Shown: positions 52,965-62,850, counted from the stretch's first letter. The stretch is DNA of 64,000 nucleotides from Pseudomonas fluorescens (GCF_001307155.1 NZ_CP012830.1:6012501-6076500), one strand, 5' to 3'. Numbers and translations: made by a program. Notes: generated by a model not told the origin, from the letters alone.

Positions 52965-54662
52965 TCACTGGCCCCACGAATCACGCAGGGTCACGGTACG
53001 GTTGAATACCGGAGCGCCCGGTTTCGAGTCCTTGATATCCGCGACGAAGTAACCTTCGCGCTCGAACTGGAAACGGTCTTCCGGCTGTGCATTGCCCAAC
53101 GAGGGTTCAGCACGACAACCGGTGAGGACTTGCAGTGAGTCAGGGTTGATGTTGTCCAGGAAACTGGCGCTGTCTTCGGCCTTCTCCGGGTTCGGAGAAC
53201 GGAACAGGCGATCGTACAGACGCACTTCGCACTCGACGCTGGCCGCGGCCGGCACCCAGTGAATCACGCCTTTGACCTTGCGGCCTTCAGGGTTCTTGCC
53301 CAGGGTTTCAGGGTCATACGAGCAACGCAGTTCGACGATGTTGCCATCGGCATCCTTGATCGCTTCGTCGGCACGGATCACGTAGCTACCGCGCAGGCGC
53401 ACTTCACCGGCAGGCTCCAGGCGCTTGTAGCCCTTCGGCGGCTCTTCCATGAAGTCTTCACGGTCGATGTAGATCTCACGGGCGAATGGCAGAACACGCA
53501 CGCCCATGTCTTCTTTCGGGTGGCACGCCAGTTCGAGGTTTTCGACCTGACCTTCCGGGTAGTTGGTGATCACGACTTTCAGCGGACGCAGTACGCACAT
53601 GGCGCGCGGGGCGCTGTGGTCAAGGTCGTCACGGATGCTGAATTCGAGCATGCCGAAGTCAACCACGCCGTCGGAACGGTTGGTGCCGATCATTTCGCAG
53701 AAGTTGCGGATCGATTTCGGCGTGTAGCCACGGCGGCGGAAGCCCGACAGCGTGGACATGCGCGGATCGTCCCAGCCATTGACGTGCTTTTCATCGACCA
53801 GCTGCTTGAGCTTGCGCTTGCTGGTGATGGTGTAGTTCAGGTTCAGACGGCTGAACTCGTACTGACGCGGGTGCGCCGGGACTGGCAGGTTATCGAGGAA
53901 CCAGTCGTACAGCGGACGATGGCTTTCGAACTCCAGGGTGCAGATCGAATGGGTGATGCCTTCGATGGCGTCCGACTGACCGTGGGTGAAGTCGTAGTTC
54001 GGGTAAATGCACCACTTGTCACCGGTCTGGTGGTGATGGGCATGACGGATGCGGTACATGATCGGGTCGCGCAGGTTCATGTTCGGCGAGGCCATGTCGA
54101 TCTTGGCCCGCAGCACGCGTGCGCCGTCCTTGAACTCGCCGGCCTTCATGCGGGCGAACAGGTCGAGGTTTTCCTCAACCGAACGGTCGCGGAACGGGCT
54201 GTTCTTGCCCGGCTCGGTCAGGCTGCCGCGGTATTCCTTGGCTTGTTCAGGGGTCAGGTCGTCGACGTAGGCCTTGCCCGCCTTGATCAGCTCGACCGCC
54301 CACGCGTGCAACTGGTCAAAATATTGCGAGGCATAGCGCACTTCACCGGACCACTCAAAGCCCAGCCACTTGACGTCGCTTTCGATGGCGTCGATGTATT
54401 CCTGGTCTTCCTTGGCCGGGTTGGTATCGTCGAAACGCAGGTGCGTCACGCCACCGAATTCCTGGGCCAGGCCAAAGTTCACACAGATCGACTTGGCGTG
54501 ACCGATGTGCAGGTAGCCGTTGGGCTCAGGCGGGAAACGGGTGACGATCTGCGTGTGCTTACCCGAGTCCAGATCCGCCTGGATGATCGGGCGCAGGAAA
54601 TTGACCGGCACGGCAGGGCCAGTCTTGGAATTCGAGGTGGGGTCGACAGTCGGCTTGCTCAT
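52965..54662 (-). CDS. glnS: Glutaminyl-tRNA synthetase
   Basis: Class I enzyme charging tRNA-Gln. 565 residues, like E. coli GlnS (554). HIGH motif in PEPNGYLHIGHAKSICVNFG and the KMSKS-type loop TSKRKLKQLV. The C-terminal beta-barrel anticodon domain includes YPEGQVENLELACHPKED. The ATG at 54662 has AAGGATC upstream; the longer frame adds 16 residues with no ribosome site. Transcribed with cysS; divergent from ppiB. Confidence 0.97.
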   Translation of the reverse strand: MSKPTVDPTSNSKTGPAVPVNFLRPIIQADLDSGKHTQIVTRFPPEPNGYLHIGHAKSICVNFGLAQEFGGVTHLRFDDTNPAKEDQEYIDAIESDVKWLGFEWSGEVRYASQYFDQLHAWAVELIKAGKAYVDDLTPEQAKEYRGSLTEPGKNSPFRDRSVEENLDLFARMKAGEFKDGARVLRAKIDMASPNMNLRDPIMYRIRHAHHHQTGDKWCIYPNYDFTHGQSDAIEGITHSICTLEFESHRPLYDWFLDNLPVPAHPRQYEFSRLNLNYTITSKRKLKQLVDEKHVNGWDDPRMSTLSGFRRRGYTPKSIRNFCEMIGTNRSDGVVDFGMLEFSIRDDLDHSAPRAMCVLRPLKVVITNYPEGQVENLELACHPKEDMGVRVLPFAREIYIDREDFMEEPPKGYKRLEPAGEVRLRGSYVIRADEAIKDADGNIVELRCSYDPETLGKNPEGRKVKGVIHWVPAAASVECEVRLYDRLFRSPNPEKAEDSASFLDNINPDSLQVLTGCRAEPSLGNAQPEDRFQFEREGYFVADIKDSKPGAPVFNRTVTLRDSWGQ

Positions 54663-54940
54663 AGGATCCTTGAACGTACAAGTGCGTGGCCAGAATAAAG
54701 GGCCTGACAAAACAAAGCCGCTATCATAGCCGATGCGGTCAAGCGCCTGACAGAGCAGGCCCTAAAACTGCTGCTTTTAATCCACCGGATATGAAAAACA
54801 GCCTCGAAATTCGCGGCCATCACGCTAAACTGCGCACCTTGGCGATTTTTTGCCAAACAGGCAGGGGCTCGCACGCGTCTCGCAGCGCCCCGAAAGCCAC
54901 GAATTCCTTGAAAACGTTTCTCCTTAAAAGAGTATCGATC

Positions 54941-55444
54941 ATGACTCAAGTCAAACTGACCACCAACCACGGCGACATCGTCCTGGAACTGAACGCCGAG
55001 AAAGCCCCGATCACCGTGGCCAACTTCATTGAATACGTTAAAGCCGGCCACTACGAAAACACTGTATTCCACCGTGTCATCGGCAATTTCATGATCCAGG
55101 GCGGCGGTTTCGAGCCTGGCATGAAGGAAAAGAAAGACAAGCGTCCAAGCATCCAGAACGAAGCTGACAACGGTCTTTCCAACGACAAGTACACCGTCGC
55201 CATGGCCCGCACCATGGAGCCGCATTCGGCTTCCGCACAGTTCTTCATCAACGTCGCTGACAACAGCTTCCTCAACCACAGCGGCAAAACCGCACAGGGC
55301 TGGGGCTACGCGGTATTCGGTAAAGTGGTTGCAGGCACTGACGTTGTCGACAAGATCAAAGGTGTTTCGACCACCATGAAGTCCGGTCACCAGGACGTAC
55401 CAGCAGACGACGTGATCATCGAGAAAGCCGAGATCATTGAGTGA
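54941..55444 (+). CDS. ppiB: Peptidyl-prolyl cis-trans isomerase B (cyclophilin)
   Basis: Cytosolic proline isomerase assisting folding. 167 residues, no signal peptide. Cyclophilin core: NTVFHRVIGNFMIQGGGFEP (about 39-58, with catalytic Arg in FHRV) and HSASAQFFINVADNSFLNH. ATG 54941 is preferred over the longer frame since the family begins MVK/MTQVKLTTNHG. Coupled to lpxH, whose GTG start overlaps its TGA. Confidence 0.96.
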   Translation: MTQVKLTTNHGDIVLELNAEKAPITVANFIEYVKAGHYENTVFHRVIGNFMIQGGGFEPGMKEKKDKRPSIQNEADNGLSNDKYTVAMARTMEPHSASAQFFINVADNSFLNHSGKTAQGWGYAVFGKVVAGTDVVDKIKGVSTTMKSGHQDVPADDVIIEKAEIIE

Positions 55445-56190
55445 TATTGCTGATTTCAGATTTACATCTGGAAGAGGAGCGCCCGGACATTACCCGGGCG
55501 TTTCTGGATTTGCTCGCCACCCGCGCCCGTTCGGCGCAAGCGCTGTACATTCTTGGCGACTTTTTCGAGGTGTGGATTGGCGACGACGCCATGAGCCCCT
55601 TCCAACGCTCCATCTGCCAGGCCCTGCGCGAACTTAGCGACAGCGGCACGGCAATCTTTCTGATGCACGGCAATCGTGATTTTCTGCTCGGCAAGGCCTT
55701 CTGCAAAGCAGCCGGCTGCACCCTGCTCAAGGATCCGAGTGTCGTGCAACTTGCAGGTGAGCCGGTGCTGTTGATGCACGGCGACAGTCTGTGTACCCGC
55801 GACGAAAGCTACATGAAACTGCGCCGTTACCTGCGCAACCCCATCAGCTTGTTCATCCTGCGCCATCTGCCGCTGCGCACCCGCCGCAAACTGGCGCGCA
55901 AGCTACGCAGCGAAAGCCGCGCGCAAACCCGGATGAAAGCCAACGACATCGTCGATGTGACCCCCGAGGAAATCCCGCGGATCATGCAGCAATACGGCGT
56001 GAAAACCCTGGTCCACGGCCACACCCACCGCCCCGCCATCCACAAATTGCAGATTGGCGAGCAAGCCGCCAAGCGCATTGTGCTGGGGGATTGGGATCGC
56101 CAGGGGTGGGCGTTGCAGGTGGATGAGCAAGGGTTTCAGCTGGCGGCGTTTGATTTTGTGAACCCGCAGCTGGCATTGCCAGGTAGCTGA
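55441..56190 (+). CDS. lpxH: UDP-2,3-diacylglucosamine diphosphatase LpxH
   Basis: Lipid A synthesis enzyme giving lipid X. 249 residues, calcineurin-like metallophosphoesterase. Metal ligands appear in LLISDLHLEEERPD (Asp, His), ILGDFFEVWIGDDAM (Asp), MHGNRDFLLG (Asn) and VHGHTHRPAIH (His pair). Start is GTG 55441 overlapping the ppiB stop; no ATG start with the SDLHL motif exists. Order ppiB-lpxH is the same in E. coli. Confidence 0.96.
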   Translation: MILLISDLHLEEERPDITRAFLDLLATRARSAQALYILGDFFEVWIGDDAMSPFQRSICQALRELSDSGTAIFLMHGNRDFLLGKAFCKAAGCTLLKDPSVVQLAGEPVLLMHGDSLCTRDESYMKLRRYLRNPISLFILRHLPLRTRRKLARKLRSESRAQTRMKANDIVDVTPEEIPRIMQQYGVKTLVHGHTHRPAIHKLQIGEQAAKRIVLGDWDRQGWALQVDEQGFQLAAFDFVNPQLALPGS

Positions 56191-56217
56191 CCGGCCCGTA
56201 AACACCACAACTCAGCC

Positions 56218-56252
56218 CGTAGCAGCTGTCGAGCCCGCGAGGCTGCGTTCGG
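56218..56252. repeat. REP arm left of the insertion sequence
   Basis: CGTAGCAGCTGTCGAGCCCG continuing to TTCGG. It is the inverse of 58,024-58,058 with one mismatch in 35 bases. Confidence 0.85.
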
Positions 56253-56338
56253 CTGCGCAGCAGTCGCAGTCCGGTACTCGCGGTTGTTCTGTTGAACCGC
56301 GATCACAAGTTTTACGACCGCTGCGTCCGGATGCGGCC

Positions 56339-58015
56339 CAGAGTGTGTAAAAACGCCTTAGCGAACCCTTGCTATGATTTCTGAGGATTTCATCGCAAGG
56401 ATCGCCCATGACGCGCTTTATTCAAGGTGAACATCGAGGTCAAAGCACCTTGCTTCCCGAAAGCCTCGACGACTACGTCAGCGATACCAATCCGGTGCGC
56501 GTAGTCGACGTCTTCGTCGATGAACTTGACCTGGCTAAGCTGGGTTTTGAAGGCGTCATACCGGCCGATACTGGCCGGCCTGCTTATCACCCCGCGATCC
56601 TGCTGAAGATCTACATCTATGGCTATCTCAACCGGATTCAGTCGAGTCGACGGCTGGAGCGAGAGGCCCAGCGTAACGTCGAGCTGATGTGGCTAACCGG
56701 CCGCTTGAGGCCCGATTTCAAGACCATTGCCAACTTCCGAAAAGACAACAGCAAAGCCATCCGCGGTGTCTGCCGGCAGTTCGTCGTGCTGTGTCAGCAG
56801 TTGGGATTATTCGAAGAAAACCTAGTTGCCATCGACGGCAGCAAGTTCAAGGCGGTCAACAACCGCGACCGCAATTTCACCAGCGCCAAGTTGCAACGGA
56901 GAATGGTAGAAATTGAATCGAGCATAAACCGGTATCTGACTGCACTCGACGAAGCCGATCAACAAGAGCCCTCGACTGCGCAGCCCAAGGCTGCGCGGCT
57001 GGAAGAAAAAATCGTCAAGCTGAAGGCTCAAATGAAAGAGCTTCAGGCGATCGAAGTGCGGCTCAACGACTCGCCGGACAAACAGGTCTCACTGACCGAT
57101 CCAGACGCCCGTTCCATGATGACGCGTGGCACTGGAATCGTCGGCTACAACGTGCAGACAGCAGTCGATACCCAACACCATTTGATCGTTGCGCACGAGG
57201 TCACCAATACCGGCTCCGACCGCGATCAACTCAGCTCGATGGGCAAGCAGGCCCGCGAGGCCATGGGCTTGGAAACGCTGTCAGTAGTGGCTGATCGAGG
57301 CTACTTCAAAAGCGAAGAAATCCTGGCCTGTCACAATGCAGACATCACCGCCTATGTGCCGAAGCCAATGACCTCCGGAGCCAAGGCGGACGGGCGTTTC
57401 AATAATGATGTCTTCATCTATGACGCGACGAAAAATGAATACATTTGCCCAGCTGGACAGGCGTTGATCTGGCGTTTTTCCAGCGTTGATAACGGCCTGA
57501 AGTTACACCGTTACTGGAGTTCCAACTGCCAACAGTGCCCACTGAAATTGAAGTGCACACCGGGCAGGGAACGGCGAGTCCGACGCTGGGAGCATGAAGC
57601 CGTACTGGAAAAAATGCAGAGTCGGCTGAGCAACGCGCCAGAAATGATGCGGATCCGCAAACGAACGGTTGAGCATCCCTTCGGGACGCTCAAGCACTGG
57701 ATGGGAGCGGCCCACTTCCTGACCCGAAAGCTACCCGGGGTGAGCGCCGAAATGAGCTTGAATGTGCTCGCCTACAACCTGAAACGAGTGATGAAAATCA
57801 TGGGGGTCGGGAGCTTGATTAAGGCTCTGGCGACCTAAGATTTGGTCAATTTCGGACATGATTCAGAGGACGTTAGAGCCCGTTCAGGCCTTTCTAGTCA
57901 TCGGCAACGCCAAGTTGGTGGGCCAAGAGCATCTTGGCCGTGCGTGGGGGCCGAAGCGTAAGAAAGACCCTAGATTTGAAGATGAAAGCCTCAGACAGTG
58001 TTTTTACACACTCTG
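56339..58015 (+). mobile_element. IS1182-family insertion sequence
   Basis: Terminal inverted repeats CAGAGTGTGTAAAAAC (56339-56354) and GTTTTTACACACTCTG (58000-58015) are perfect over 16 bases. GGCC stands outside both ends (56335-56338 and 58016-58019) and may be a 4-bp target duplication. 1,677 bp with one intact transposase. The 177 bases from transposase stop to right end are non-coding. The element lies between two inverted REP arms. Confidence 0.92.
56408..57838 (+). CDS. tnp: IS1182-family transposase
   Basis: 476 residues, uninterrupted, so the element may be active. N-terminal DUF772 region FEGVIPADTGRPAYHPAILL with YGYLNRIQSSRRLE; DDE residues fit ENLVAIDGSKFKAVNN (first Asp near 143), LSVVADRGYFKSEE (second Asp) and RIRKRTVEHPFGTLKHWMG (Glu). 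A coiled-coil stretch lies at about 160-215, and a Cys-rich segment SSNCQQCPLKLKCTPGRERR sits before the Glu. Ribosome site CAAGGATCG precedes ATG 56408. Confidence 0.95.
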   Translation: MTRFIQGEHRGQSTLLPESLDDYVSDTNPVRVVDVFVDELDLAKLGFEGVIPADTGRPAYHPAILLKIYIYGYLNRIQSSRRLEREAQRNVELMWLTGRLRPDFKTIANFRKDNSKAIRGVCRQFVVLCQQLGLFEENLVAIDGSKFKAVNNRDRNFTSAKLQRRMVEIESSINRYLTALDEADQQEPSTAQPKAARLEEKIVKLKAQMKELQAIEVRLNDSPDKQVSLTDPDARSMMTRGTGIVGYNVQTAVDTQHHLIVAHEVTNTGSDRDQLSSMGKQAREAMGLETLSVVADRGYFKSEEILACHNADITAYVPKPMTSGAKADGRFNNDVFIYDATKNEYICPAGQALIWRFSSVDNGLKLHRYWSSNCQQCPLKLKCTPGRERRVRRWEHEAVLEKMQSRLSNAPEMMRIRKRTVEHPFGTLKHWMGAAHFLTRKLPGVSAEMSLNVLAYNLKRVMKIMGVGSLIKALAT

Positions 58016-58023
58016 GGCCCAGA

Positions 58024-58058
58024 CCGAACGCAGCCTCGCGGGCTCGGCAGCTGCTACG
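58024..58058. repeat. REP arm right of the insertion sequence
   Basis: CCGAACGCAGCCTCGCGGGC continuing to TGCTACG, the inverse of the arm at 56,218-56,252. Confidence 0.85.
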
Positions 58059-58077
58059 CCCCCTCATGCCGCCCTGA

Positions 58078-59607
58078 TCAGTGCCCCGCCGCCTCTGGCC
58101 CCGCCTTCGCCGCAAACGGCGGCTTGGCCAGCCACACCAGCAGAATCAAGCCCATAAAGCCCCAGCCCAGCAGCGTGAAGTAATCCACGGTGGAGAGCAT
58201 GTACGCCTGGCTGGTCAGCAGGTGGTCAAGCTGCGCATACGCCGGATTGCCCGCCCCGCCCAGCGTATTCAGCGTCTCCCGGGTTGCCGGATCAAACGTG
58301 CTGAGGCTTTCGCTCAGGTAAGCGTGATGCTGATCGGCGCGACGGATCCAGATCCAGGTGGTCAGCGATGCCGCAAAACTGCCGCCCAGGGTCCGCAGGA
58401 ATGTTGCCAGCCCCGCGCCGTCGGCGATCTGATGCGGTGGCAGGTCCGACATCAGAATGCTCAGGGTCGGCATGAAGAACAGCGCTACGCCAATCCCCAT
58501 GAACAACTGCACCAGTGCCACGTGTTGGAAGTCCACCTCATTGGTGAAGCCGGCGCGCATGAAGCAGCTCAGGCCAATTGCCAGGAACGCCAGCCCGGCC
58601 AGCAGCCGCAGGTCGAACCGGTGCGCGTACTTGCCGACAAAGGGCGACATCAGCACCGGCAGAATACCGATCGGCGCCACTGCCAATCCGGCCCAGGTCG
58701 CGGTGTAGCCCATCTGGGTTTGCAGCCACTGCGGCAGAATCAGGTTGATGCCAAAAAACCCGGCGTAACCGAAGACCAACACGATGGTGCCGATGCGGAA
58801 GTTGCGATAGGCAAACAGCCGCAGATTCACCACCGGGTGCTTGTCGGTCATCTCCCAGATCACGAACACCGCCAGCGCGATCACTGAAATAGCCGCACCG
58901 ATAATAATGAAGTTCGACTCGAACCAGTCCAGGTCATTACCTTTATCGAGGATGATCTGCAGCGCGCCGACACCAATGATCAGGGTCAGCAGACCGATGT
59001 AATCCATCGGCTGACGACTGATGACCACCGGGCGTTCCTTGAGCTGCTGCTTGACCACCATCACCGCGAACACGCCAATCGGCACGTTGATGAAGAAAAT
59101 CCACGGCCAACTATAACTGTCGGTAATCCAGCCACCGAGTATGGGACCGGCAATCGGTGCGACCACCGTGACCATCGCCAATAACGCCAGGGCCATCCCC
59201 CGTTTCGCCGGCGGATAAACCGCAATCAGCAGCGTCTGGGTCATCGGATACAACGGCCCCGCCACCAACCCTTGCACCACGCGGAAGCCGACCAGTTCGG
59301 GCATCGAGGTCGAGATACCGCAGAGGAACGACGCCAGCACGAAGAGAATGGTCGCCCACAGAAACAGCTTCACTTCGCCAAAACGCCGACTCAACCAACC
59401 GGTCAGCGGCAGCGCGATGGCGTTGCTCACGGCGAACGAGGTGATGACCCAGGTGCCCTGCTCCGAACTCACGCCCAGGTTGCCGGAAATAGTCGGCAAG
59501 GCCACGTTGGCGATGGTGGTGTCGAGCACCTGCATGAAGGTCGCCAGCGACAGGCCAATGGTGCTGAGCACCAGGCTGGGCGGTTTGAAAGACGCGTTAG
59601 TACTCAT
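58078..59607 (-). CDS. emrB: DHA2-family MFS multidrug efflux permease, EmrB-like
   Basis: Proton-driven drug exporter of the inner membrane, working with an EmrA adaptor and an outer-membrane channel. 509 residues, 14 predicted helices. Family motifs: LDTTIANVALPTISGNLG (about 28-45, motif D1), WLSRRFGEVKLFLW (motif A) and VAPIAGPILGGWITDSYSW (motif C). It is the last gene of the marR-omf-emrA-emrB run, 64 bases after emrA. Substrates cannot be read from sequence. Confidence 0.93.
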   Translation of the reverse strand: MSTNASFKPPSLVLSTIGLSLATFMQVLDTTIANVALPTISGNLGVSSEQGTWVITSFAVSNAIALPLTGWLSRRFGEVKLFLWATILFVLASFLCGISTSMPELVGFRVVQGLVAGPLYPMTQTLLIAVYPPAKRGMALALLAMVTVVAPIAGPILGGWITDSYSWPWIFFINVPIGVFAVMVVKQQLKERPVVISRQPMDYIGLLTLIIGVGALQIILDKGNDLDWFESNFIIIGAAISVIALAVFVIWEMTDKHPVVNLRLFAYRNFRIGTIVLVFGYAGFFGINLILPQWLQTQMGYTATWAGLAVAPIGILPVLMSPFVGKYAHRFDLRLLAGLAFLAIGLSCFMRAGFTNEVDFQHVALVQLFMGIGVALFFMPTLSILMSDLPPHQIADGAGLATFLRTLGGSFAASLTTWIWIRRADQHHAYLSESLSTFDPATRETLNTLGGAGNPAYAQLDHLLTSQAYMLSTVDYFTLLGWGFMGLILLVWLAKPPFAAKAGPEAAGH

Positions 59608-59671
59608 CGCGAATCCTTTGAAACGAGGCAGTCGCTGCGACCGTTACGGCCGCAGCTGAGGGATTGGCGAA

Positions 59672-60874
59672 TCAGCGTTGAGCGGTTTTGGCCGCCAGTG
59701 AGCTGTTGTCGTGGATCAAGCGGCTAATCATTGCGTCGGCCTCGGCCAACTGACGGTCGTAGACGTTGGTGCTGAACGAAGCTTTTTGTGGCGATTGCTG
59801 CGCCAGCACCGGACCGCTCTGGTCGCGCAGGTTAACGTTGACCATTGTCGACAGACCGACCCGCAACGGGTGCTGGGCCAGTTGCTCGGCGTTGATGTGA
59901 ATCCGCACCGGCACCCGCTGAACGATCTTGATCCAGTTACCGGTCGCGTTTTGCGCCGGCAGCAAGGCAAACGCACTGCCGGTCCCGGCGCCCAGGCTGT
60001 CGATGGTGCCGTTGTATTTCACTTCGCTGCCATAGAGGTCGGCTTCGATGTCTACCGGCTGACCGATGCGCATGTCACGCAGCTGGGTTTCCTTGAAGTT
60101 GGCGTCGATCCACAGTTGATCCAGCGGGATCACCGCCATCAGCGCAGTCCCCGGCTGGACCCGTTGGCCCAGCTGGACGGTGCGCTTGGCCACATAACCG
60201 GTGACCGGCGCGATCAGCGTGCTGCGGGCGTTGGTCAGGTAAGCCTGGCGCACTTGCGCAGCGGCGGCCTGGACGTCCGGGTGGGACGAAACCACGGTGT
60301 CGTCGACCAGCGCGCTGGTGGTGGCAAGTTGCTGCTGGGCATTGGCCAGGGCGTTTTGCGCCGAGGTCAGGTCATCCCGTGCGTGGGACAGTTCTTCCTG
60401 GGAAATCGCCCCGCCCGCCGCCAGATTCTTCCGGCGATTGAAGTTGTCCTGAGCCTTCTGCACTTCGGCTTTCTGGGCGTTGACCTGGGCTTTCATACCA
60501 TCAACATTGCTGTACAGGCCGCGTACCTGGCGCACGGTGCGGGCCAGATTGGCTTGTGCGCTTTGCAGGCCGACTTGCGCGTCGTTCGGGTCGAAGTTGA
60601 CCAGCACCTGACCTTCGTGGACCAGATCGCCATCGTCTGCACCGATGCTGACAACCGTGCCGGTGACCAGCGGCGTGATTTCCACCACGTTGCCATTGAC
60701 GTAGGCATCGTCGGTGCTTTCGCTCCAGCGTCCGTAGAGTTCGTGCCAGCCCCAGACACCCAGGCAGCCAACAATCACCAGGATCGTCAGCACCAGCAGC
60801 ATGAATTTGCGTTTGCCTGGATTGCCCGCGTCTTGGGCGCTTTCAGGCGTTGGGTTGTTTTCGATAGTGGCCAT
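59672..60874 (-). CDS. emrA: HlyD-family membrane-fusion protein, EmrA-like
   Basis: Periplasmic adaptor linking the MFS pump to the outer-membrane channel. 400 residues. One N-terminal membrane anchor FMLLVLTILVIVGCLGVWGW (about 24-43), then a lipoyl half-motif DDAYVNGNVVEITPLVTGTV, a long coiled-coil (about 115-190, rich in Ala/Gln/Lys) and the beta-barrel half ARSTLIAPVTGYVAKRTVQL. It lies between the channel and pump genes. Confidence 0.94.
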   Translation of the reverse strand: MATIENNPTPESAQDAGNPGKRKFMLLVLTILVIVGCLGVWGWHELYGRWSESTDDAYVNGNVVEITPLVTGTVVSIGADDGDLVHEGQVLVNFDPNDAQVGLQSAQANLARTVRQVRGLYSNVDGMKAQVNAQKAEVQKAQDNFNRRKNLAAGGAISQEELSHARDDLTSAQNALANAQQQLATTSALVDDTVVSSHPDVQAAAAQVRQAYLTNARSTLIAPVTGYVAKRTVQLGQRVQPGTALMAVIPLDQLWIDANFKETQLRDMRIGQPVDIEADLYGSEVKYNGTIDSLGAGTGSAFALLPAQNATGNWIKIVQRVPVRIHINAEQLAQHPLRVGLSTMVNVNLRDQSGPVLAQQSPQKASFSTNVYDRQLAEADAMISRLIHDNSSLAAKTAQR

Positions 60875-60889
60875 GACAAGTACCTTGAA

Positions 60890-62365
60890 TTATTGATTCA
60901 GCGTGGCAGGCGCTGCGGAGGAGGTGGCCGTGGCCAGGGTGTCGGCTTGAAACCCGCCGCCCAGTGCCTGCATCAGTTGAATCGACAGATCGATCTGCTC
61001 GGCATTCAGGTTCGCCAACTGACGTTGGGCCTGGAGCAATTGCTGCTCGATGCTGAGCACGTCCAAGTAGTTACCGATGCCGGATCCGTAACGCTGGACC
61101 ACCGTGTTGTAAGAATCCTGGGCAATGTCGGTGGCGTGTTGCTGCGCACCAATCTGCCGACCGATGTCACGCAACTGGGAAATCGTGTCGCTGACATCCC
61201 CCAAGGCTTTCACCAGTGTCTTGTTGTACTGCGCGACAGCGAGGTCGTAGTCGGCGTCGCGGGCGTCGAGGTTGGCGCGCAAGCGGCCGCCATCGAAGAT
61301 CGGCAACGACACGGTGGGCATAATGTTGAAGAAGCGACTCGCCGAGCCGAACAGGGCGTCACCCAACAACGATTCGGTACCGGCGGCTGCGCTCAGGTTG
61401 AGGTTCGGGTAGAACTTGGTTTTACCGGCGTCGATGCTTTTGCTCGCCGCCTCGACCCGCCAGCGTGCGGCGATCAGGTCAGGGCGACGACCGAGTAATT
61501 CAGCCGGCAACGTCGATGGCAATGCCACGGCGCTGGCCTGAAGGACTTTCGGCCGGGCAATCTCGTTACCGCGATCCGGGCCTTTGCCGAGCAGCACGGC
61601 CAGGGCGATTTTCGCGCTCTGCAGAGTCTTTTCAGCGTCGATCAACGTCGCTTCGGAGCTGGCTTCCAGGCTTTCGGTTTGCTGATACTGGTATTGGCTA
61701 TCGATGCCGGAGCTCAGTCGGCGCTTGCTCAGATCGAGCATTTGCCGGGTGCGCTTGAGGTCGTCGTTAGCCAGGTCATAAACGATATGGGCCTGCCCCA
61801 GGTTGCTGTAGGCGCGGGCGACATCGGCCGACAAGGTCAGCTGTGCGGCTTGCTGATCGACTTCAGCCGCGCGGGCCTGGCCCAGCGCCGCTTCCCAGTT
61901 GGCACGCTGACCGCCCCAGAGGTCGAAGGTGTAATTGAAGCTGGCACCGATGCTGCGCACCGTGGCGTAGTTGCCGCCCGCTCCGGTCGGGTCCTTGTCA
62001 CGCGCCAGGCGCGAGCGGCTGACACTGGCGCTGGCGTCGAGGGTCGGCATCCGCGCGGCATCGGCGGCATAAGCGGCGGCGCTGGCCTGGTGGGCACGGG
62101 CGTCGGCGATCTGCATGTCCGGGCTGTCGTGCAGGGCTTCGCGGATCAGGCCGTCGAGCTGCGGGTCGCCAAGGCTTTTCCACCAGTCGCTTTTTGGCCA
62201 GGCCGCCGGCGACAGGCTGACACCGTTGAGGGACTGCCCGGCCTTGAGGGTTTTCGCATCGAGGCTCACGCCTTGGGTGTTCAGGCCGCTGTAGCTGGCA
62301 CACCCGGCCAGGCTCATGGCCAACAGCACCAGGCTGACGCGAGTACGCAAGGTTTTACTGCTCAT
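60890..62365 (-). CDS. Outer-membrane efflux lipoprotein, NodT/OprM type
   Basis: TolC-like trimeric exit duct. 491 residues with lipobox LAGC at Cys22 after a signal peptide (SLVLLAMSLAGC). Two OEP repeats: WWKSLGDPQLDGLIREALHD (about 61-80) with adjoining ADARAHQASAAAYAADAARM, and ELLGRRPDLIAARWRVEAAS (about 286-305), the conserved RPDL-x-AE-like element. Overlaps the marR gene by 4 bases, so translation is coupled. Unlike E. coli emrAB, this operon brings its own channel. Confidence 0.94.
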   Translation of the reverse strand: MSSKTLRTRVSLVLLAMSLAGCASYSGLNTQGVSLDAKTLKAGQSLNGVSLSPAAWPKSDWWKSLGDPQLDGLIREALHDSPDMQIADARAHQASAAAYAADAARMPTLDASASVSRSRLARDKDPTGAGGNYATVRSIGASFNYTFDLWGGQRANWEAALGQARAAEVDQQAAQLTLSADVARAYSNLGQAHIVYDLANDDLKRTRQMLDLSKRRLSSGIDSQYQYQQTESLEASSEATLIDAEKTLQSAKIALAVLLGKGPDRGNEIARPKVLQASAVALPSTLPAELLGRRPDLIAARWRVEAASKSIDAGKTKFYPNLNLSAAAGTESLLGDALFGSASRFFNIMPTVSLPIFDGGRLRANLDARDADYDLAVAQYNKTLVKALGDVSDTISQLRDIGRQIGAQQHATDIAQDSYNTVVQRYGSGIGNYLDVLSIEQQLLQAQRQLANLNAEQIDLSIQLMQALGGGFQADTLATATSSAAPATLNQ

Positions 62366-62835
62366 TTGTCACCTACCCGCAGCACGGTGATCGGATCACC
62401 GGCCGCCAGCAAAATTTTCTTCAGGATCTGCTCCAGGGTTTTCAACTCTTCTGGAGTGATGGCGCCTGCCAGTTCGTTCATCGCCTCGGCACCGATATGC
62501 GGCAGACGGTCGGCCAGCTTCTGGCCTTCCCCGGTCAGTACCAGCCGTACCTGACGGCGGTCGCCTTCGCAGCGTTGGCGGGAGAGAAAACCCTTCTGTT
62601 CCAGACGATCGAGCATGCGGGTCATCGAACCGCTGTCCAGTGACAGGTGCCGGCACAGCTCAGCCGGGGTATCGACGCCAAACTGGGCCATGATGATCAG
62701 CACCTTGAACTGCGCGGCGGTGATGCCATGGGGTTCCATGTGCGTATCGATGATTCGGTCCTTGAGCAGCGCGGCGCGCCCGAGCAAGAGACCGAGGTGG
62801 CAATTCTGGAATTCGTCTGGCGTGAAATGTTTCAT
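62362..62835 (-). CDS. MarR-family repressor, EmrR-like
   Basis: Winged-helix regulator expected to repress the efflux genes until a drug or phenolic ligand binds. 157 residues. Core MEPHGITAAQFKVLIIMAQF, recognition helix region LSLDSGSMTRMLDRLEQKGF and wing RQRCEGDRRQVRLVLTGEG are typical. ATG 62835 (MKHFTPDEF) has GGTGG 5-6 bases before it; ATG 62847 in frame has no site and abuts the operator. First gene of the operon. Confidence 0.93.
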   Translation of the reverse strand: MKHFTPDEFQNCHLGLLLGRAALLKDRIIDTHMEPHGITAAQFKVLIIMAQFGVDTPAELCRHLSLDSGSMTRMLDRLEQKGFLSRQRCEGDRRQVRLVLTGEGQKLADRLPHIGAEAMNELAGAITPEELKTLEQILKKILLAAGDPITVLRVGDK

Positions 62836-62850
62836 CTGACCACCCATTAG

